Positions 1 through 9,030 of a stretch of DNA of 33,902 nt are shown here, one piece after another (the stretch's first letter is position 1; each line of letters opens with the position of its first letter). The notes beneath the pieces were generated by a model. It was not told where the DNA came from, did no database searches, and saw nothing but the letters and a program-made list of their open reading frames with translations. The translations under genes and the position numbers were made by a program. Origin of the DNA: an uncultured Cytophagales bacterium (GTDB taxonomy: Bacteria > Bacteroidota > Bacteroidia > Cytophagales > UBA9547); the NCBI GenBank assembly GCA_945957555.1, contig CAMFLX010000040.1, positions 1 through 33,902 on the forward strand, given 5' to 3'.

Positions 1-362
1 CCTCTGGGTTGGAGCGATGCAATTTTTTGTTTCAGTAAATTATGATTGTTGGCGGAAAAGCCTACCTCTAACTTGGAATCTTGACAGTTACTATATTTTT
101 TGTCATATTGATGTCCGTAAACTCTTAAGGCTAGCTCAAGATTAGTTTCTTTTTTTAAAGAATCGACTAATTCTGATAATATTCGTTTCGCAGCGTCAAT
201 TCTAAGTTCATTACCATCCCATTTGGCGAGCATACTTCCTGAGCAGTCAAAAATGAACAAAATTCTAGTTTTTTTTACTATTTTTGAAGGGTTGCTAGAT
301 TGGGCATTGGATAAACAAGAAAAAAATGCACTAAGCGTCAGAAGGACTATTTTTTTATACAT
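1..362 (-). CDS. Secreted von Willebrand factor A (VWA) domain protein, 5' part only
   Basis: Reading leftwards from the ATG at 362-360, the frame stays open to the window edge, giving about 120 residues; the rest lies outside. The protein opens with a signal peptide (MYKKIVLLTLSAFFSC, likely cleaved after SNAQ). A VWA fold then starts near residue 33: strand ILFIFDCSGSM carries the MIDAS metal-binding DxSxS motif, followed by an amphipathic helix (IDAAKRILSELVDSL) and a second strand (LELALRVYGHQY). In this family the MIDAS binds a divalent cation and mediates protein-protein contacts; secreted members are often envelope or adhesion proteins. The start is only 21 bp from the start of the divergent channel gene, so the two promoters must overlap or lie inside the genes. 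The ligand is unknown. Confidence 0.85.
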   Translation of the reverse strand, partial: MYKKIVLLTLSAFFSCLSNAQSSNPSKIVKKTRILFIFDCSGSMLAKWDGNELRIDAAKRILSELVDSLKKETNLELALRVYGHQYDKKYSNCQDSKLEVGFSANNHNLLKQKIASLQPR

Positions 363-383
363 ATTTCTATATTTTAATAAAAG

Positions 384-1121
384 ATGCACAGGCGCAATAT
401 ATACTTATTATACAAAAAAAACGCACACTTATTTAATCAATTCGTATATGTGTTGGTGGTAATTAATGTGCTTGCTCTCTGTATCAATACATTCGAGGAG
501 GCAAAAGAATATTCAAAGTACTTTCACATTTTAGAATTTGTATTGACTATTGTATTTACTATTGAGTATTTTTTGAGATGTATTATTGCATATGTGCAGG
601 GACGTTTGTTCAATTATATGTTTTCTATACTGGGAATAGTGGATTTGATTTCTATTCTACCTTATTATTTGCCTATACCGAAAGGACACCATTCTAATTT
701 CTTAAAAATTATTAGACTATTTAGGTTGCTTACGATGTTCAAGGTATATAGGTATAGTGAGCATGTAAAAACCATTGTTGATGTAATTTATCATAAAAAG
801 GGGGATCTTATAGCAACATTCGTTTCTATTTTTTTTGTGATCATATTTTGCTCATATGCTACTTTTGTTTTGGAACATGAGGTTCAGCCAGAAAAATTTA
901 AAAACATTCTTGATGCGTTATGGTGGGGCATCGCTACTATCGCGACCATTGGGTATGGTGATACTATGCCCCTGACTCTTGGTGGAAAGGTGATTGCGTC
1001 TTTCTTGACTCTTTTAGGGGTTGGTTTAGTTGCTATCCCTTCTGCGATACTTAGTGCAGGTTTTGTAGAGCTTCAGAATGACAAGAAGTCAAGGAAAAAT
1101 AAAAATAATGATATTCCATAG
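384..1121 (+). CDS. Voltage-gated potassium channel family protein (6-TM, ion_trans)
   Basis: A 245-residue inner-membrane channel with the six-helix plan of Kv-type channels. S1 lies near residues 20-35, S2 near 47-70, S3 near 80-96. S4 is a basic, regularly spaced helix (KIIRLFRLLTMFKVYR, about 108-123), as in voltage sensors. S5 is at about 142-164. A pore helix (DALWWGIATIA) leads into the K+ selectivity filter TIGYGD (188-193), and S6 is at about 200-228. There is no C-terminal RCK/TrkA domain, only a short basic tail, so gating is probably by voltage alone. The first ATG is used, because a later start would cut into S1. The product should conduct K+ across the inner membrane. The next gene begins 51 bp downstream but seems functionally unrelated. 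Confidence 0.9.
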   Translation: MHRRNIYLLYKKNAHLFNQFVYVLVVINVLALCINTFEEAKEYSKYFHILEFVLTIVFTIEYFLRCIIAYVQGRLFNYMFSILGIVDLISILPYYLPIPKGHHSNFLKIIRLFRLLTMFKVYRYSEHVKTIVDVIYHKKGDLIATFVSIFFVIIFCSYATFVLEHEVQPEKFKNILDALWWGIATIATIGYGDTMPLTLGGKVIASFLTLLGVGLVAIPSAILSAGFVELQNDKKSRKNKNNDIP

Positions 1122-1172
1122 GCTATTTAATCACTTAAATTTATAAATTGCAGATAAAATATTAGCGTAGCT

Positions 1173-2840
1173 ATGAATAAACTACTACTCAAAACTTGCA
1201 TATTATCGCTTTTCATTGCTTCCTGTAAGTTGAAAAATGCCCCAGATCACTTTGGAGTTATTACCAACCCAGGCTTAGCAGCCCCTTTGGTTGACGTAGA
1301 TTTAAAACTTAGGGATGTTGTTAATTCCCAAGCGGTTATTCCTGAACTTTCGGAAAGAGGAGACAAGGTATATGTCATTACCTATAAGGATACAGTTTTT
1401 ACGGATACCATAGCTAAGTACATCAATTTGAATGATCAGAATTTCTCAAAATCGTACCAATTGCCAGCCAGCGAGGTTGTTATTTATAACACTGGTGTGC
1501 CAAGGAATTATAGTGCTACTTCCAACGAGGAACTTGATTTTACAGTTGCTAAATCTGACCAAAGGCTCACTAAGGTGATCTTTAAATCTGGATCTGTTCA
1601 GCTCAAAGTTACTTCTAAGTTTCCTTATGTATCCAATTTTTCAGTGGAGTTTCCTGATATCGTAAATCCAACAACAAATAAAACACTATTATTATCCTTT
1701 ACGGTACCTGCTAATTCAAATAATTTGACTTTTAATGTGCAATTAGCAGGTTATGTGGCTGATCTCACCTCTGGTGGAACTACACAAAATAAGCTTAGGT
1801 ATAAGGTTTCATACGATGTTTTGAAACAAGCGCCAACTGGCCCACTAATTACATCCGCTAACAATGACATTACTATTGTAGGTTCTATTGTTAATTTGAA
1901 ATACTCTTATCTAGAAGGTTATTTGGGAGAGATTGCGTTGCCTAATGTGAATTCTTACGTACAAGTAGAATTGTTTAAAAACGTGGTGAAAGGTAAGGTT
2001 GCCTTTACAGAACCTGTTATCAAAATTAATTTTGACAACTCGGCAGGAATTAAGGCTGATGTTGAAGTGGATCCTTTGAAAATCGTATTTGCAAACAAAT
2101 CAAATAATGATTCAATAATCACCAGAAACAATAGCAATACATTTTTGGATACTACAATTGCTCCTGCTTTGATTACTGATCCTAATACAATTGTAACTAC
2201 TAATGTGACATGGAATGCTAAGAATTCAAATATAACTACAGCGTTTGAACCGTCTCCTTTTAACGTCTATTACAATGCTGATGTCGTATTAAATAAGCAA
2301 GTTGTAGGTACTCCAGATCTGAAAAACTTTATTACTGATAAAAGTGTCATACGGGTACGCGCAGAAGTAGAGCTACCAATTATTGGAACTTTATATTATT
2401 TAACCATTGCTGATACTGTAGATCTTCCTTCTGGGAATGGATTGACTTCGATTGACTTTGACTTTGATTCAGCTACCTTCAAGCTCAATGTTGAAAACGG
2501 ATTTCCGATCGATTGTAAAATTCAAGCCTATTTCTTGGATTCAGCAAGAGTCATCAAAGATAGTTTGATCAAGGACTTCAATAAGGCACTATTGCCTGCT
2601 GCGATAGTGGATTTGGATGGTAAGATACTTTCCAAAAGTAGACAATATTATCAACGCTCATTTACCAAGCCTGTTTACGACAAGAATATTAAAGAAACCC
2701 GATATATATTGGTGGTAGGCTATCTTCATTCATATAACAGTACTACAAATTTGCCAGTTAAGATTTTTGCTGATAATACATTGAAAGTCAAGCTGTCGGG
2801 AGAAGTTAGGGCTAAGATTCATGCAAGTACTAAAGATTAA
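1173..2840 (+). CDS. Large predicted lipoprotein, first gene of an envelope operon
   Basis: A 555-residue protein whose N-terminus (MNKLLLKTCILSLFIASCKL) is a lipoprotein signal with lipobox IASC, so the mature protein should be lipid-anchored at about Cys18. The rest is rich in beta-strand and alternating hydrophobic/polar segments with many Asn, Thr and Ser, suggesting beta-sandwich domains and no membrane helices. I do not recognise a named family. It lies 17 bp upstream of a DUF5723 barrel gene, which is 15 bp upstream of a PD40/OmpA gene, so all three are probably co-transcribed. Context suggests a lipoprotein partner of an outer-membrane barrel and a peptidoglycan-anchoring protein. Function is inferred from neighbours only. 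Confidence 0.75.
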   Translation: MNKLLLKTCILSLFIASCKLKNAPDHFGVITNPGLAAPLVDVDLKLRDVVNSQAVIPELSERGDKVYVITYKDTVFTDTIAKYINLNDQNFSKSYQLPASEVVIYNTGVPRNYSATSNEELDFTVAKSDQRLTKVIFKSGSVQLKVTSKFPYVSNFSVEFPDIVNPTTNKTLLLSFTVPANSNNLTFNVQLAGYVADLTSGGTTQNKLRYKVSYDVLKQAPTGPLITSANNDITIVGSIVNLKYSYLEGYLGEIALPNVNSYVQVELFKNVVKGKVAFTEPVIKINFDNSAGIKADVEVDPLKIVFANKSNNDSIITRNNSNTFLDTTIAPALITDPNTIVTTNVTWNAKNSNITTAFEPSPFNVYYNADVVLNKQVVGTPDLKNFITDKSVIRVRAEVELPIIGTLYYLTIADTVDLPSGNGLTSIDFDFDSATFKLNVENGFPIDCKIQAYFLDSARVIKDSLIKDFNKALLPAAIVDLDGKILSKSRQYYQRSFTKPVYDKNIKETRYILVVGYLHSYNSTTNLPVKIFADNTLKVKLSGEVRAKIHASTKD

Positions 2841-2857
2841 TCAATTATCAGATTCAA

Positions 2858-4285
2858 ATGAATAAAAGGATATTTTTATTAATAATCAATCTTGGAATTG
2901 GATTGATTTTAAATGCTCAAAGTCAAATAGGGCTCTATAATTTTAACAGTATACATCAGAGTTCATTTTTAAATGTTGCAAACCATAGCGATTACAAGTT
3001 TAGTTTGGGTTTGCCTGTCATTGGAAGTGTATATGCGGGCTTAGGCAATACTGGATTCTCTATTCCAAAAGATCTTATAGACTCTCTTTCTATCTCCAAG
3101 GTCAATGATACTGTAACTTATTGGACCAAGGGCAAGTTTATCGATGATTTGAAAGCTAAAAACATGGGCTATGCTGTAACTAGTGTAGATTTGATCAGCT
3201 TTAGGGTAAAAGCCAGACATAGTTATTATTCATTTAATATTACAGATCATTTTGAGTTTAGATTATTGTACCCAAAGGATCTGTTTGGGGTACTGAGAGA
3301 TGGAAATGCAAGCTATATTGACAAAGATGTAGTGTTGTCTGATTTTAGAATAAACTCACAGTATTACAGGGAATATGCTTTTGGATACCAGCATGAACAT
3401 GCACTGCAAAAATGGTCTTATGGTTTCAGAGTAAAGTTATTACAAGGTTTGGCGAGTTTGCATACTTCAAAATCTACAACGACAATTCATACAGCCAAAA
3501 ATGAGGTAGAGGGGAACGATCTTACAGTGAAGTCCGATATTATAGTAAATACTTCCTATGCAAAAGATTGGGAAAATGCAGATGGGATGAGCAGTGGTAC
3601 TGCGACCAATCTTCTTGTAAAGGATTTCTCAAATTTAGGCCTTGCCCTGGATTTAGGTGCTTCGCATAAGATCAATAAAAGATTGACGGTTGCGGGTTCT
3701 GTAAACAACTTAGGTTTCATTACTTGGAAGGAAAATCCTCATAACTATAAGTTTGAAGGCGAAGCCAAATTTACGGGTGTTAAAATCGAAAATATAAGTG
3801 CTACAGATGGAGATAAACTGAACTTGGAAACAGTAAGAGATTCTTTGGAAAAGTCATTTAAGTTTGATACCACAACAAATAAATATACAAGCTCCATAGT
3901 TGGAAGCTCTTCAATTACGTTGAATTATCAAGTTTTCAGGAATACATCTGTTAATGCATTATGTTTTGCCAATTATTATAAAGGGGTAAGGCTTTCTGCG
4001 TCAATTGGTGTACAGCAGAAGATAGCACGTTGGTTTGCGATTATGGCTTACTGGAGTGCCCAGTATAATAAATATGACAATCTTGGTTTGGGCATAATGG
4101 TTAAGCCAGGTCCAGTGCAGATTTATGCGATTTGTGACAACTTTACTCCATTCCTTAGAGCTCGGGATGGTTCATACTTGGACGTTTCTAAACTTGACTT
4201 TAGAAATTCAAATATTAGGTTCGGTATGAATGTCGCAATTGGACGAATCAAAAAACCAGAGGCTCAAACTTTTTCAGATAAATAA
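2858..4285 (+). CDS. DUF5723-family outer-membrane beta-barrel protein
   Basis: 475 residues starting with a signal peptide (MNKRIFLLIINLGIGLILNAQ, cleavage after AQ). The mature N-terminus (QIGLYNFNSIHQSSFLNVAN, then YKFSLGLPVIGSVYAGLGNTG) matches the pattern I know from DUF5723 proteins of Bacteroidota, which are related in style to the PorP/SprF barrels of the T9SS and gliding systems. The remainder alternates amphipathic strands and turns, as in a barrel. Late segments (VNNLGFITW, SASIGVQQKIARWFAI, FGMNVAIGRIKK) look like closing strands. It is the middle gene of the 1173-6433 operon. It probably sits in the outer membrane next to the OmpA-like product. The family's exact role is not established, so no transported substrate is proposed. 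Confidence 0.75.
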   Translation: MNKRIFLLIINLGIGLILNAQSQIGLYNFNSIHQSSFLNVANHSDYKFSLGLPVIGSVYAGLGNTGFSIPKDLIDSLSISKVNDTVTYWTKGKFIDDLKAKNMGYAVTSVDLISFRVKARHSYYSFNITDHFEFRLLYPKDLFGVLRDGNASYIDKDVVLSDFRINSQYYREYAFGYQHEHALQKWSYGFRVKLLQGLASLHTSKSTTTIHTAKNEVEGNDLTVKSDIIVNTSYAKDWENADGMSSGTATNLLVKDFSNLGLALDLGASHKINKRLTVAGSVNNLGFITWKENPHNYKFEGEAKFTGVKIENISATDGDKLNLETVRDSLEKSFKFDTTTNKYTSSIVGSSSITLNYQVFRNTSVNALCFANYYKGVRLSASIGVQQKIARWFAIMAYWSAQYNKYDNLGLGIMVKPGPVQIYAICDNFTPFLRARDGSYLDVSKLDFRNSNIRFGMNVAIGRIKKPEAQTFSDK

Positions 4286-4300
4286 TAAACCCTATAGAAA

Positions 4301-6433
4301 ATGAAGGTTTTAAAATATATAATATTAGTTTTTTCGGCTCTTGTGAATGTATGTGCACAAGATACTATCAATAATTTTTTACCGCAGTCCTTAGGCAAAA
4401 ATGTCAATTCTACTGGGCATGAGCTAAGTCCTGTGTTAAGCTATGATGGGAAGACTTTATATTTCTCTCGTGAAGACAGTGTACCCAATAAGTATTGGCA
4501 TGAGCGTTTGCAATATATATATGTTTCCAAGCTGCAACCAGACAATACTTGGGGTGTGGCAAAGAAGTTGCCTAATAATGTAAATGCTGGTATGTTTAAT
4601 GCCGCTGTGGGTATTTCTAAAATGGGAGATACCTTATATATTAACGGTATTTTTACAAAAAGGACCAATAGGTGGCATAAAAGAGGCTTGTCGTATGTAG
4701 TTAAGATTGATTCAAACAATTGGTCAAACCCAAGGAAGATATATGTAAGAGGTTTGCCTAGGGTAAATAGAGGTCAACAATCTAATATGAGTGTGGCGTC
4801 TAATGGTGGAATGCTGTTTGTAAGTATGTCCAAGTGGTCTAATGGCAAGAAAAACAATATTTATAGATGTGAAAAGCATAAAGATTTCTACTGGAGACCT
4901 AGAAAGTTGAAAAAGCCCATTAAGCATTCTAAATCAGATGAAGCGCCATTTTTATCACCAGACGGCAATACGCTGTATTATGCGACTAAGAGGTTTGATA
5001 AAGACGGTAAAAATCTTGAAATCGTTAAAACCACACCCACCGACGAGACTTATTTGCGATGGAAAGAGCCTACAAAGCTTTCGGATACGATCAATAGTGC
5101 TAAATGGGATTCTTACTATATAACAAACATAAAAGGTAGTTGGGCCTATTTCTGCAGTCATAATAAGTCAATCGGCGGCTCAGATATTTTTAGGATTAAA
5201 TTGTTTGAGGAGAATCCGTTCATGCTTATCAAAGGGAAGATCCTCACCAAAAAGAATGGAGTGGATGTTGTTCCTGAGGCAGCGGCTATGAAAGTGTATT
5301 CCAACGATAAGGTTGTTGATACACTTACCATTGATCAACAAGGTAACTTTAATTTGTTGTTGCCATTGGGTGCTAAGTATGTACTAAGGGCAGATGCTAA
5401 GAACTATGCCTCAGATGGTAATGTAGAGGTTGATGCACTTGCTTTGAGAGAGTATAAGGAAGCGAGTAGGACACTGTATATTAAACCTTCTGATGCTTTG
5501 GTGACTGGTAAGTTGCTCACCACTGAGGGTAAGGTGTTCGATACTAGCCAAGAGCCTAAATTATTTATCAATGGTAAGGATCTTACGAAAGAAACGGCAA
5601 AGGAACTTGGTATTGACACATTCAACGTAGACTTTGTGACAGGAAAATATATGATCAAGTTACCTCTTCATAAAAAGTACGATCTTGAAATTAAGGCCAA
5701 GGAAACGAATGTAGTGCCTGCGACAGTAGATCTGAGTAAAGTTGATGAATATAAAGAACTAAGTAAAGATTTGTTTGCGGCTCCAATTCCTAAGGTAGTC
5801 GTGACTCAAAAGGTTGCTATATTTACTGGTAAGGTAATCAGTAAGAAGACCTTTAAACCTATTACTGGAAATCCGGACTTGAAAATCCAAGTAGACGAAG
5901 TTGATTTTTATGCTGCAAAAGTTGATACCGCTAAAGGATCTTATGAATTTGAGTTGCCTTTGGGTACTAAACACGTAATTAATGCAAAGGCTAATGGTTA
6001 CTATCCAGAGTATGAGCAAATTGATTTGAGTAAAGAAAAGGAGAAAGTAAGGATTATTAAAGATTTGTATTTGACTCCAATAGAGAAGGGCCAATCGATC
6101 AAACTTAAAAACATTTTCTTTGATTTTGGTAAATCAACTTTAAAGAAAGAGTCGTTCCCTGAATTAGATAAGCTCTATAAATTCTTGACAGACAATTCTG
6201 AAATAAAGGTTGAGATTGCTGGACATACTGATAATAAAGGTGCTGCTGAAAAGAATATGCAGTTGTCTAGATGGAGAGCAAGATCGGTTCAGCAATATCT
6301 CGTACAAAAAGGTATTGACATAAAAAGGGTTACTTTTAACGGTTACGGTTTATCAAAACCTGTAGCAGACAATAAAACAGAAGCAGGTCGGGCACTCAAT
6401 AGAAGGGTGGAATTTACCATTCTGGAGCATTAA
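4301..6433 (+). CDS. PD40 propeller / repeat / OmpA-domain envelope protein
   Basis: A 710-residue exported protein with a signal peptide (to about residue 19, VCAQ). Residues about 40-295 hold PD40/WD40-like blades (SPVLSYDGKTLYFSRED, APFLSPDGNTLYYATKR, and similar stretches at about 160 and 275). Three internal repeats of about 95 residues follow (starting near MLIKGKIL, ALVTGKLL and VAIFTGKV), resembling carboxypeptidase-regulatory-like beta-sandwiches. The C-terminal 105 residues form an OmpA peptidoglycan-binding domain, with IFFDFGKSTL, AGHTDNKG and the NRRVEF ending. It should anchor the outer-membrane complex of this operon to the cell wall. The architecture resembles T9SS PorE/SprE but lacks the TPR segment, so I do not assign that name. 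A hairpin terminator follows the stop codon directly. Confidence 0.88.
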   Translation: MKVLKYIILVFSALVNVCAQDTINNFLPQSLGKNVNSTGHELSPVLSYDGKTLYFSREDSVPNKYWHERLQYIYVSKLQPDNTWGVAKKLPNNVNAGMFNAAVGISKMGDTLYINGIFTKRTNRWHKRGLSYVVKIDSNNWSNPRKIYVRGLPRVNRGQQSNMSVASNGGMLFVSMSKWSNGKKNNIYRCEKHKDFYWRPRKLKKPIKHSKSDEAPFLSPDGNTLYYATKRFDKDGKNLEIVKTTPTDETYLRWKEPTKLSDTINSAKWDSYYITNIKGSWAYFCSHNKSIGGSDIFRIKLFEENPFMLIKGKILTKKNGVDVVPEAAAMKVYSNDKVVDTLTIDQQGNFNLLLPLGAKYVLRADAKNYASDGNVEVDALALREYKEASRTLYIKPSDALVTGKLLTTEGKVFDTSQEPKLFINGKDLTKETAKELGIDTFNVDFVTGKYMIKLPLHKKYDLEIKAKETNVVPATVDLSKVDEYKELSKDLFAAPIPKVVVTQKVAIFTGKVISKKTFKPITGNPDLKIQVDEVDFYAAKVDTAKGSYEFELPLGTKHVINAKANGYYPEYEQIDLSKEKEKVRIIKDLYLTPIEKGQSIKLKNIFFDFGKSTLKKESFPELDKLYKFLTDNSEIKVEIAGHTDNKGAAEKNMQLSRWRARSVQQYLVQKGIDIKRVTFNGYGLSKPVADNKTEAGRALNRRVEFTILEH

Positions 6434-6436
6434 TAT

Positions 6437-6464
6437 AAAAGGAGGGGATCATCCACTCCTTTTT
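6437..6464 (+). terminator. Rho-independent terminator of the envelope operon
   Basis: The inverted repeat AAAAGGAG / CTCCTTTT (6437-6444 and 6456-6463) is followed by a T-rich run. It begins 3 bp after the OmpA-domain gene and ends the 1173-6433 operon before the gcvT promoter. Confidence 0.75.
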
Positions 6465-6480
6465 GTTTTTATGTCTAGGG

Positions 6481-6511
6481 TTGAGATTATAGATCTATAG
6501 CCCTATATTTG
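6481..6511 (+). promoter_or_regulatory. Bacteroidota-type promoter of gcvT
   Basis: TTG at 6481-6483, a 20-bp spacer, and TATATTTG at 6504-6511 match the consensus for the primary sigma factor of Bacteroidota (TTG, about 20 bp, TAnnTTTG). Transcription would start near 6517, leaving a leader of about 12 nt before the gcvT ATG. It probably also drives comB and the genes after it. Confidence 0.65.
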
Positions 6512-6528
6512 TAAAAAATCATCTCTCA

Positions 6529-7626
6529 ATGCTTTTACAAAGAATCCCTCTTCATGATAAACATGTAGCACTAGGTGCAAAGGTTGTTCCATTCGCAGGT
6601 TTTGAAATGCCAGTGCGTTATTCCTCGGATATAGAGGAGCACAATGCAGTTCGTAATGCTGTGGGTCTCTTTGATGTTTCGCATATGGGAGAGTTTTTGA
6701 TAGAAGGCCCCAAAGCTCTTGATTTATTACAATGGGTAACTTCAAATGATGTTTCTAAGCTGACAGATGGTAAGATTCAATATTCATGTTTACCTAATGG
6801 TAAAGGTGGTATTGTCGATGATTTATTGGTCTATAGGCTTGGAGCTGAAAAGTATTTTCTAGTAGTGAATGCATCCAACATACAGAAAGATTGGGATTGG
6901 ATCAGTATTCAAAATCAGAAGTTTAATGCTAAAATGACTAATCTCTCGGAAGGTTTGGCATTATTTGCGCTTCAAGGGCCAAGAGCTGTTGACGTGATTA
7001 AGAAACTAGCAAGAAAAGAGATTGCCGATCTAGAGTATTATACTTTTGCAACATCAGATATTGGGGAGGTAAAAGATTTGATGATCTCGGCTACGGGTTA
7101 TACAGGAGCAGGAGGTTTTGAAATATATGTTCCCAATGCATCTGCGGCCAAAGTTTGGGATGCCTTGATGGACGCAGGAAATGAGTTTGGAATACAACCC
7201 ATAGGTCTTGGCGCTAGAGATACCTTAAGACTTGAGATGGGTTATTGCTTATATGGTAACGATATCGATGATCAGACTTCACCAATTGAGGCTGGCTTGT
7301 CTTGGGTTACTAAGTTTTCAAAAGATTTCATCGACAAAGCAGTATTGTTAGCTCAAAAGGAAAAGGGTGTATCTCGCAAATTGGTTGCTTTTGAGTTGAT
7401 TGACCGTGGAATTCCTCGTTCTCATTATGTGGTATGCACTGCTGATGGTAACAAAATAGGGGAGGTTACTTCTGGGACACAATCCCCAACGCTATCGAAA
7501 GGTATAGGAATGGCATACATCAGTCCTGAGTATTCGCAAGTAGGTACTGAAATTTATATTGATATAAGGGGTAAATTATTGAAAGCAAAGGTGGCTAAGT
7601 TGCCTTTTGTTTCTAAAGGAGTTTAA
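6529..7626 (+). CDS. gcvT: Aminomethyltransferase (glycine cleavage system T protein)
   Basis: 365 residues, the usual length. It transfers the methylene group from the aminomethyl-lipoyl H protein to tetrahydrofolate, releasing ammonia, as part of cytoplasmic glycine cleavage. Family landmarks: N-terminal PFAGFEMPVRY and FDVSHMGEF; the conserved Asp region KGGIVDDLLVYRL; folate-site SATGYTGAGGFEIYV; LGARDTLRLEMGYCLYGND; and C-terminal GEVTSGTQSPTLSKGIGMAY. No gcvH or gcvP is nearby, so the other subunits are encoded elsewhere. The gene starts 12 nt after the predicted transcription start, and comB follows within 11 bp of its stop. Confidence 0.95.
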   Translation: MLLQRIPLHDKHVALGAKVVPFAGFEMPVRYSSDIEEHNAVRNAVGLFDVSHMGEFLIEGPKALDLLQWVTSNDVSKLTDGKIQYSCLPNGKGGIVDDLLVYRLGAEKYFLVVNASNIQKDWDWISIQNQKFNAKMTNLSEGLALFALQGPRAVDVIKKLARKEIADLEYYTFATSDIGEVKDLMISATGYTGAGGFEIYVPNASAAKVWDALMDAGNEFGIQPIGLGARDTLRLEMGYCLYGNDIDDQTSPIEAGLSWVTKFSKDFIDKAVLLAQKEKGVSRKLVAFELIDRGIPRSHYVVCTADGNKIGEVTSGTQSPTLSKGIGMAYISPEYSQVGTEIYIDIRGKLLKAKVAKLPFVSKGV

Positions 7627-7637
7627 TTTTTTTGTTG

Positions 7638-8378
7638 ATGAAGAAAATAGAAGTTTGTCAAAGTCCCGAACTGATACACCTGTATGATCTTAAAGGTAAG
7701 ATTGTGGTTGTGGTTGATATTTTAAGAGCTACATCCACGATGACTGTTGCCTTGGCTCAAGGTATCAAGGGAATTATTCCTGTTTCTACTGTGGAAGAGT
7801 GCAAAGTCTATCAAGAAAAAGGGTATTTAACTGCAGCAGAGCGTAATGGTTCTAAGGTGGAAGGATTCGACTTGGGCAATTCTCCTTTTGGATTTCTTGA
7901 GAATGATTTTTCTGGGAATGTGTTGGTAATGACTACGACAAACGGTACCAAAGCGATCAGTTTGAGCAGTGAAGCTGAAGAGATTGTGATTGGTGCATTT
8001 TTGAATTTAACAGCTGTGGCGAACTACCTAAAGGAAAAAAATAAAGATGTATTGATTTTCTGCGCTGGTTGGAAGGGTCATACAAATATAGAGGATACTT
8101 TATTTGCTGGAGCTTTAATAGATATGCTTTCAGATCATTTCATGGTAGATTATGACATGTCAATGATCGCAAGACATCTTTATGCTAGCGCAAAGGGAGA
8201 TTTGTTAGGGTTTGTTTCTGATTCGAGCTACTGCATGCGTATGGAAACTAAAGGTCTAAAAAAGGATATTGCGTATTGCTTGCAGATTGATAAGTTTACC
8301 AATGTGCCTAAATTGATCGAAGGCAAGATTAAGAATTTGGCTGCTCAGCCCAAGAATACTTCTTACAAACATATATGA
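7638..8378 (+). CDS. comB: 2-phosphosulfolactate phosphatase
   Basis: About 246 residues. The ComB family hydrolyses 2-phosphosulfolactate to sulfolactate and needs Mg2+; the reaction was first described in coenzyme M synthesis, but the gene is widespread in bacteria that do not make CoM. Landmarks are VVVVDILRATSTMTVAL near the N-terminus, VMTTTNGTKAI, and FCAGWKGHTNIEDTLFAGAL. In Bacteroidota it may serve sulfolactate or sulfolipid-like metabolism; that is inference. I use the ATG at 7638 rather than the in-frame TTG codons at 7632 and 7635. The stop overlaps the next start by 4 bp (ATGA), indicating translational coupling to the DUF502 gene. Confidence 0.9.
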   Translation: MKKIEVCQSPELIHLYDLKGKIVVVVDILRATSTMTVALAQGIKGIIPVSTVEECKVYQEKGYLTAAERNGSKVEGFDLGNSPFGFLENDFSGNVLVMTTTNGTKAISLSSEAEEIVIGAFLNLTAVANYLKEKNKDVLIFCAGWKGHTNIEDTLFAGALIDMLSDHFMVDYDMSMIARHLYASAKGDLLGFVSDSSYCMRMETKGLKKDIAYCLQIDKFTNVPKLIEGKIKNLAAQPKNTSYKHI

Positions 8379-9010
8379 CAAACATTAAGAAAAGTATATC
8401 GGTACGTCTGATCCGTTATTTCATGCAAGGTTTGTTGATCGTAACCCCTATATCGTTTACGTTCTATCTGTCTTTCAAGATTTTGGATATACTTGACCAT
8501 ATCATTCCAGAGTCGGCACAAGAACTTCTCAAGCGAATATTCCACTTTCATATTCCAGGCTTGGGGGTTGTCATTGTTGTTGGGATTATCACATCAGTAG
8601 GATTTTTAGCATCTAGTTTCTTTGCGAAACCGATTCTAGATTTTGTAGAGAACATCCTGAAACAGATTCCTTTGATTAATTTCATCTATTCGTCTTTCAA
8701 AGATTTTGTAGATGCATTTGTCGGAAACAATAAAAAATTCAGACATCCTGTATTGATCAAGCTCAACAATGATTCTAATTTGTCTAAGTTGGGTTTTATT
8801 ACTCAAGACGATTTAGATTTTTTTCAAATTAAAGATAAGATTGCTGTATACGTACCGCACTCCTATAACTTTTCGGGTGATTTGTTTATTGTAAATAAGG
8901 AAAGTGTTACAAAGGTAGATGCTTCTGGGGCAGAAGTTATGAAGTTTATCGTAAGTGGGGGCGTTACAGGTTTCCATACTGAAGAGGATGCGACAACCGC
9001 AGTGAAATAG
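8375..9010 (+). CDS. DUF502 family inner-membrane protein
   Basis: 211 residues with two membrane segments, at about 12-36 (YFMQGLLIVTPISFTFYLSF) and 59-84 (GLGVVIVVGIITSVGFLASS). Next comes the typical family segment ending in IPLINFIYSSFKDFVDAF, then a soluble domain with PVLIKLNNDS, KLGFITQDDL, IAVYVPHSYNFSGDLFIV and a Gly-rich end (VSGGVT). DUF502 proteins are widespread bacterial and plant membrane proteins; plant LAZ1/COV1 relatives act in trafficking, while the bacterial role is unknown. The start overlaps the comB stop and thiL follows after 20 bp, so it is part of the same transcript. Confidence 0.88.
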   Translation: MTNIKKSISVRLIRYFMQGLLIVTPISFTFYLSFKILDILDHIIPESAQELLKRIFHFHIPGLGVVIVVGIITSVGFLASSFFAKPILDFVENILKQIPLINFIYSSFKDFVDAFVGNNKKFRHPVLIKLNNDSNLSKLGFITQDDLDFFQIKDKIAVYVPHSYNFSGDLFIVNKESVTKVDASGAEVMKFIVSGGVTGFHTEEDATTAVK

Positions 9011-9030
9011 TTATTACCAATCCGTAATTC

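Noticed and set aside
223..462. 79-residue plus-strand frame
   Set aside because: It overlaps the VWA gene on the other strand and the start of the channel; no domain, Phe/Ile/Tyr-rich shadow.
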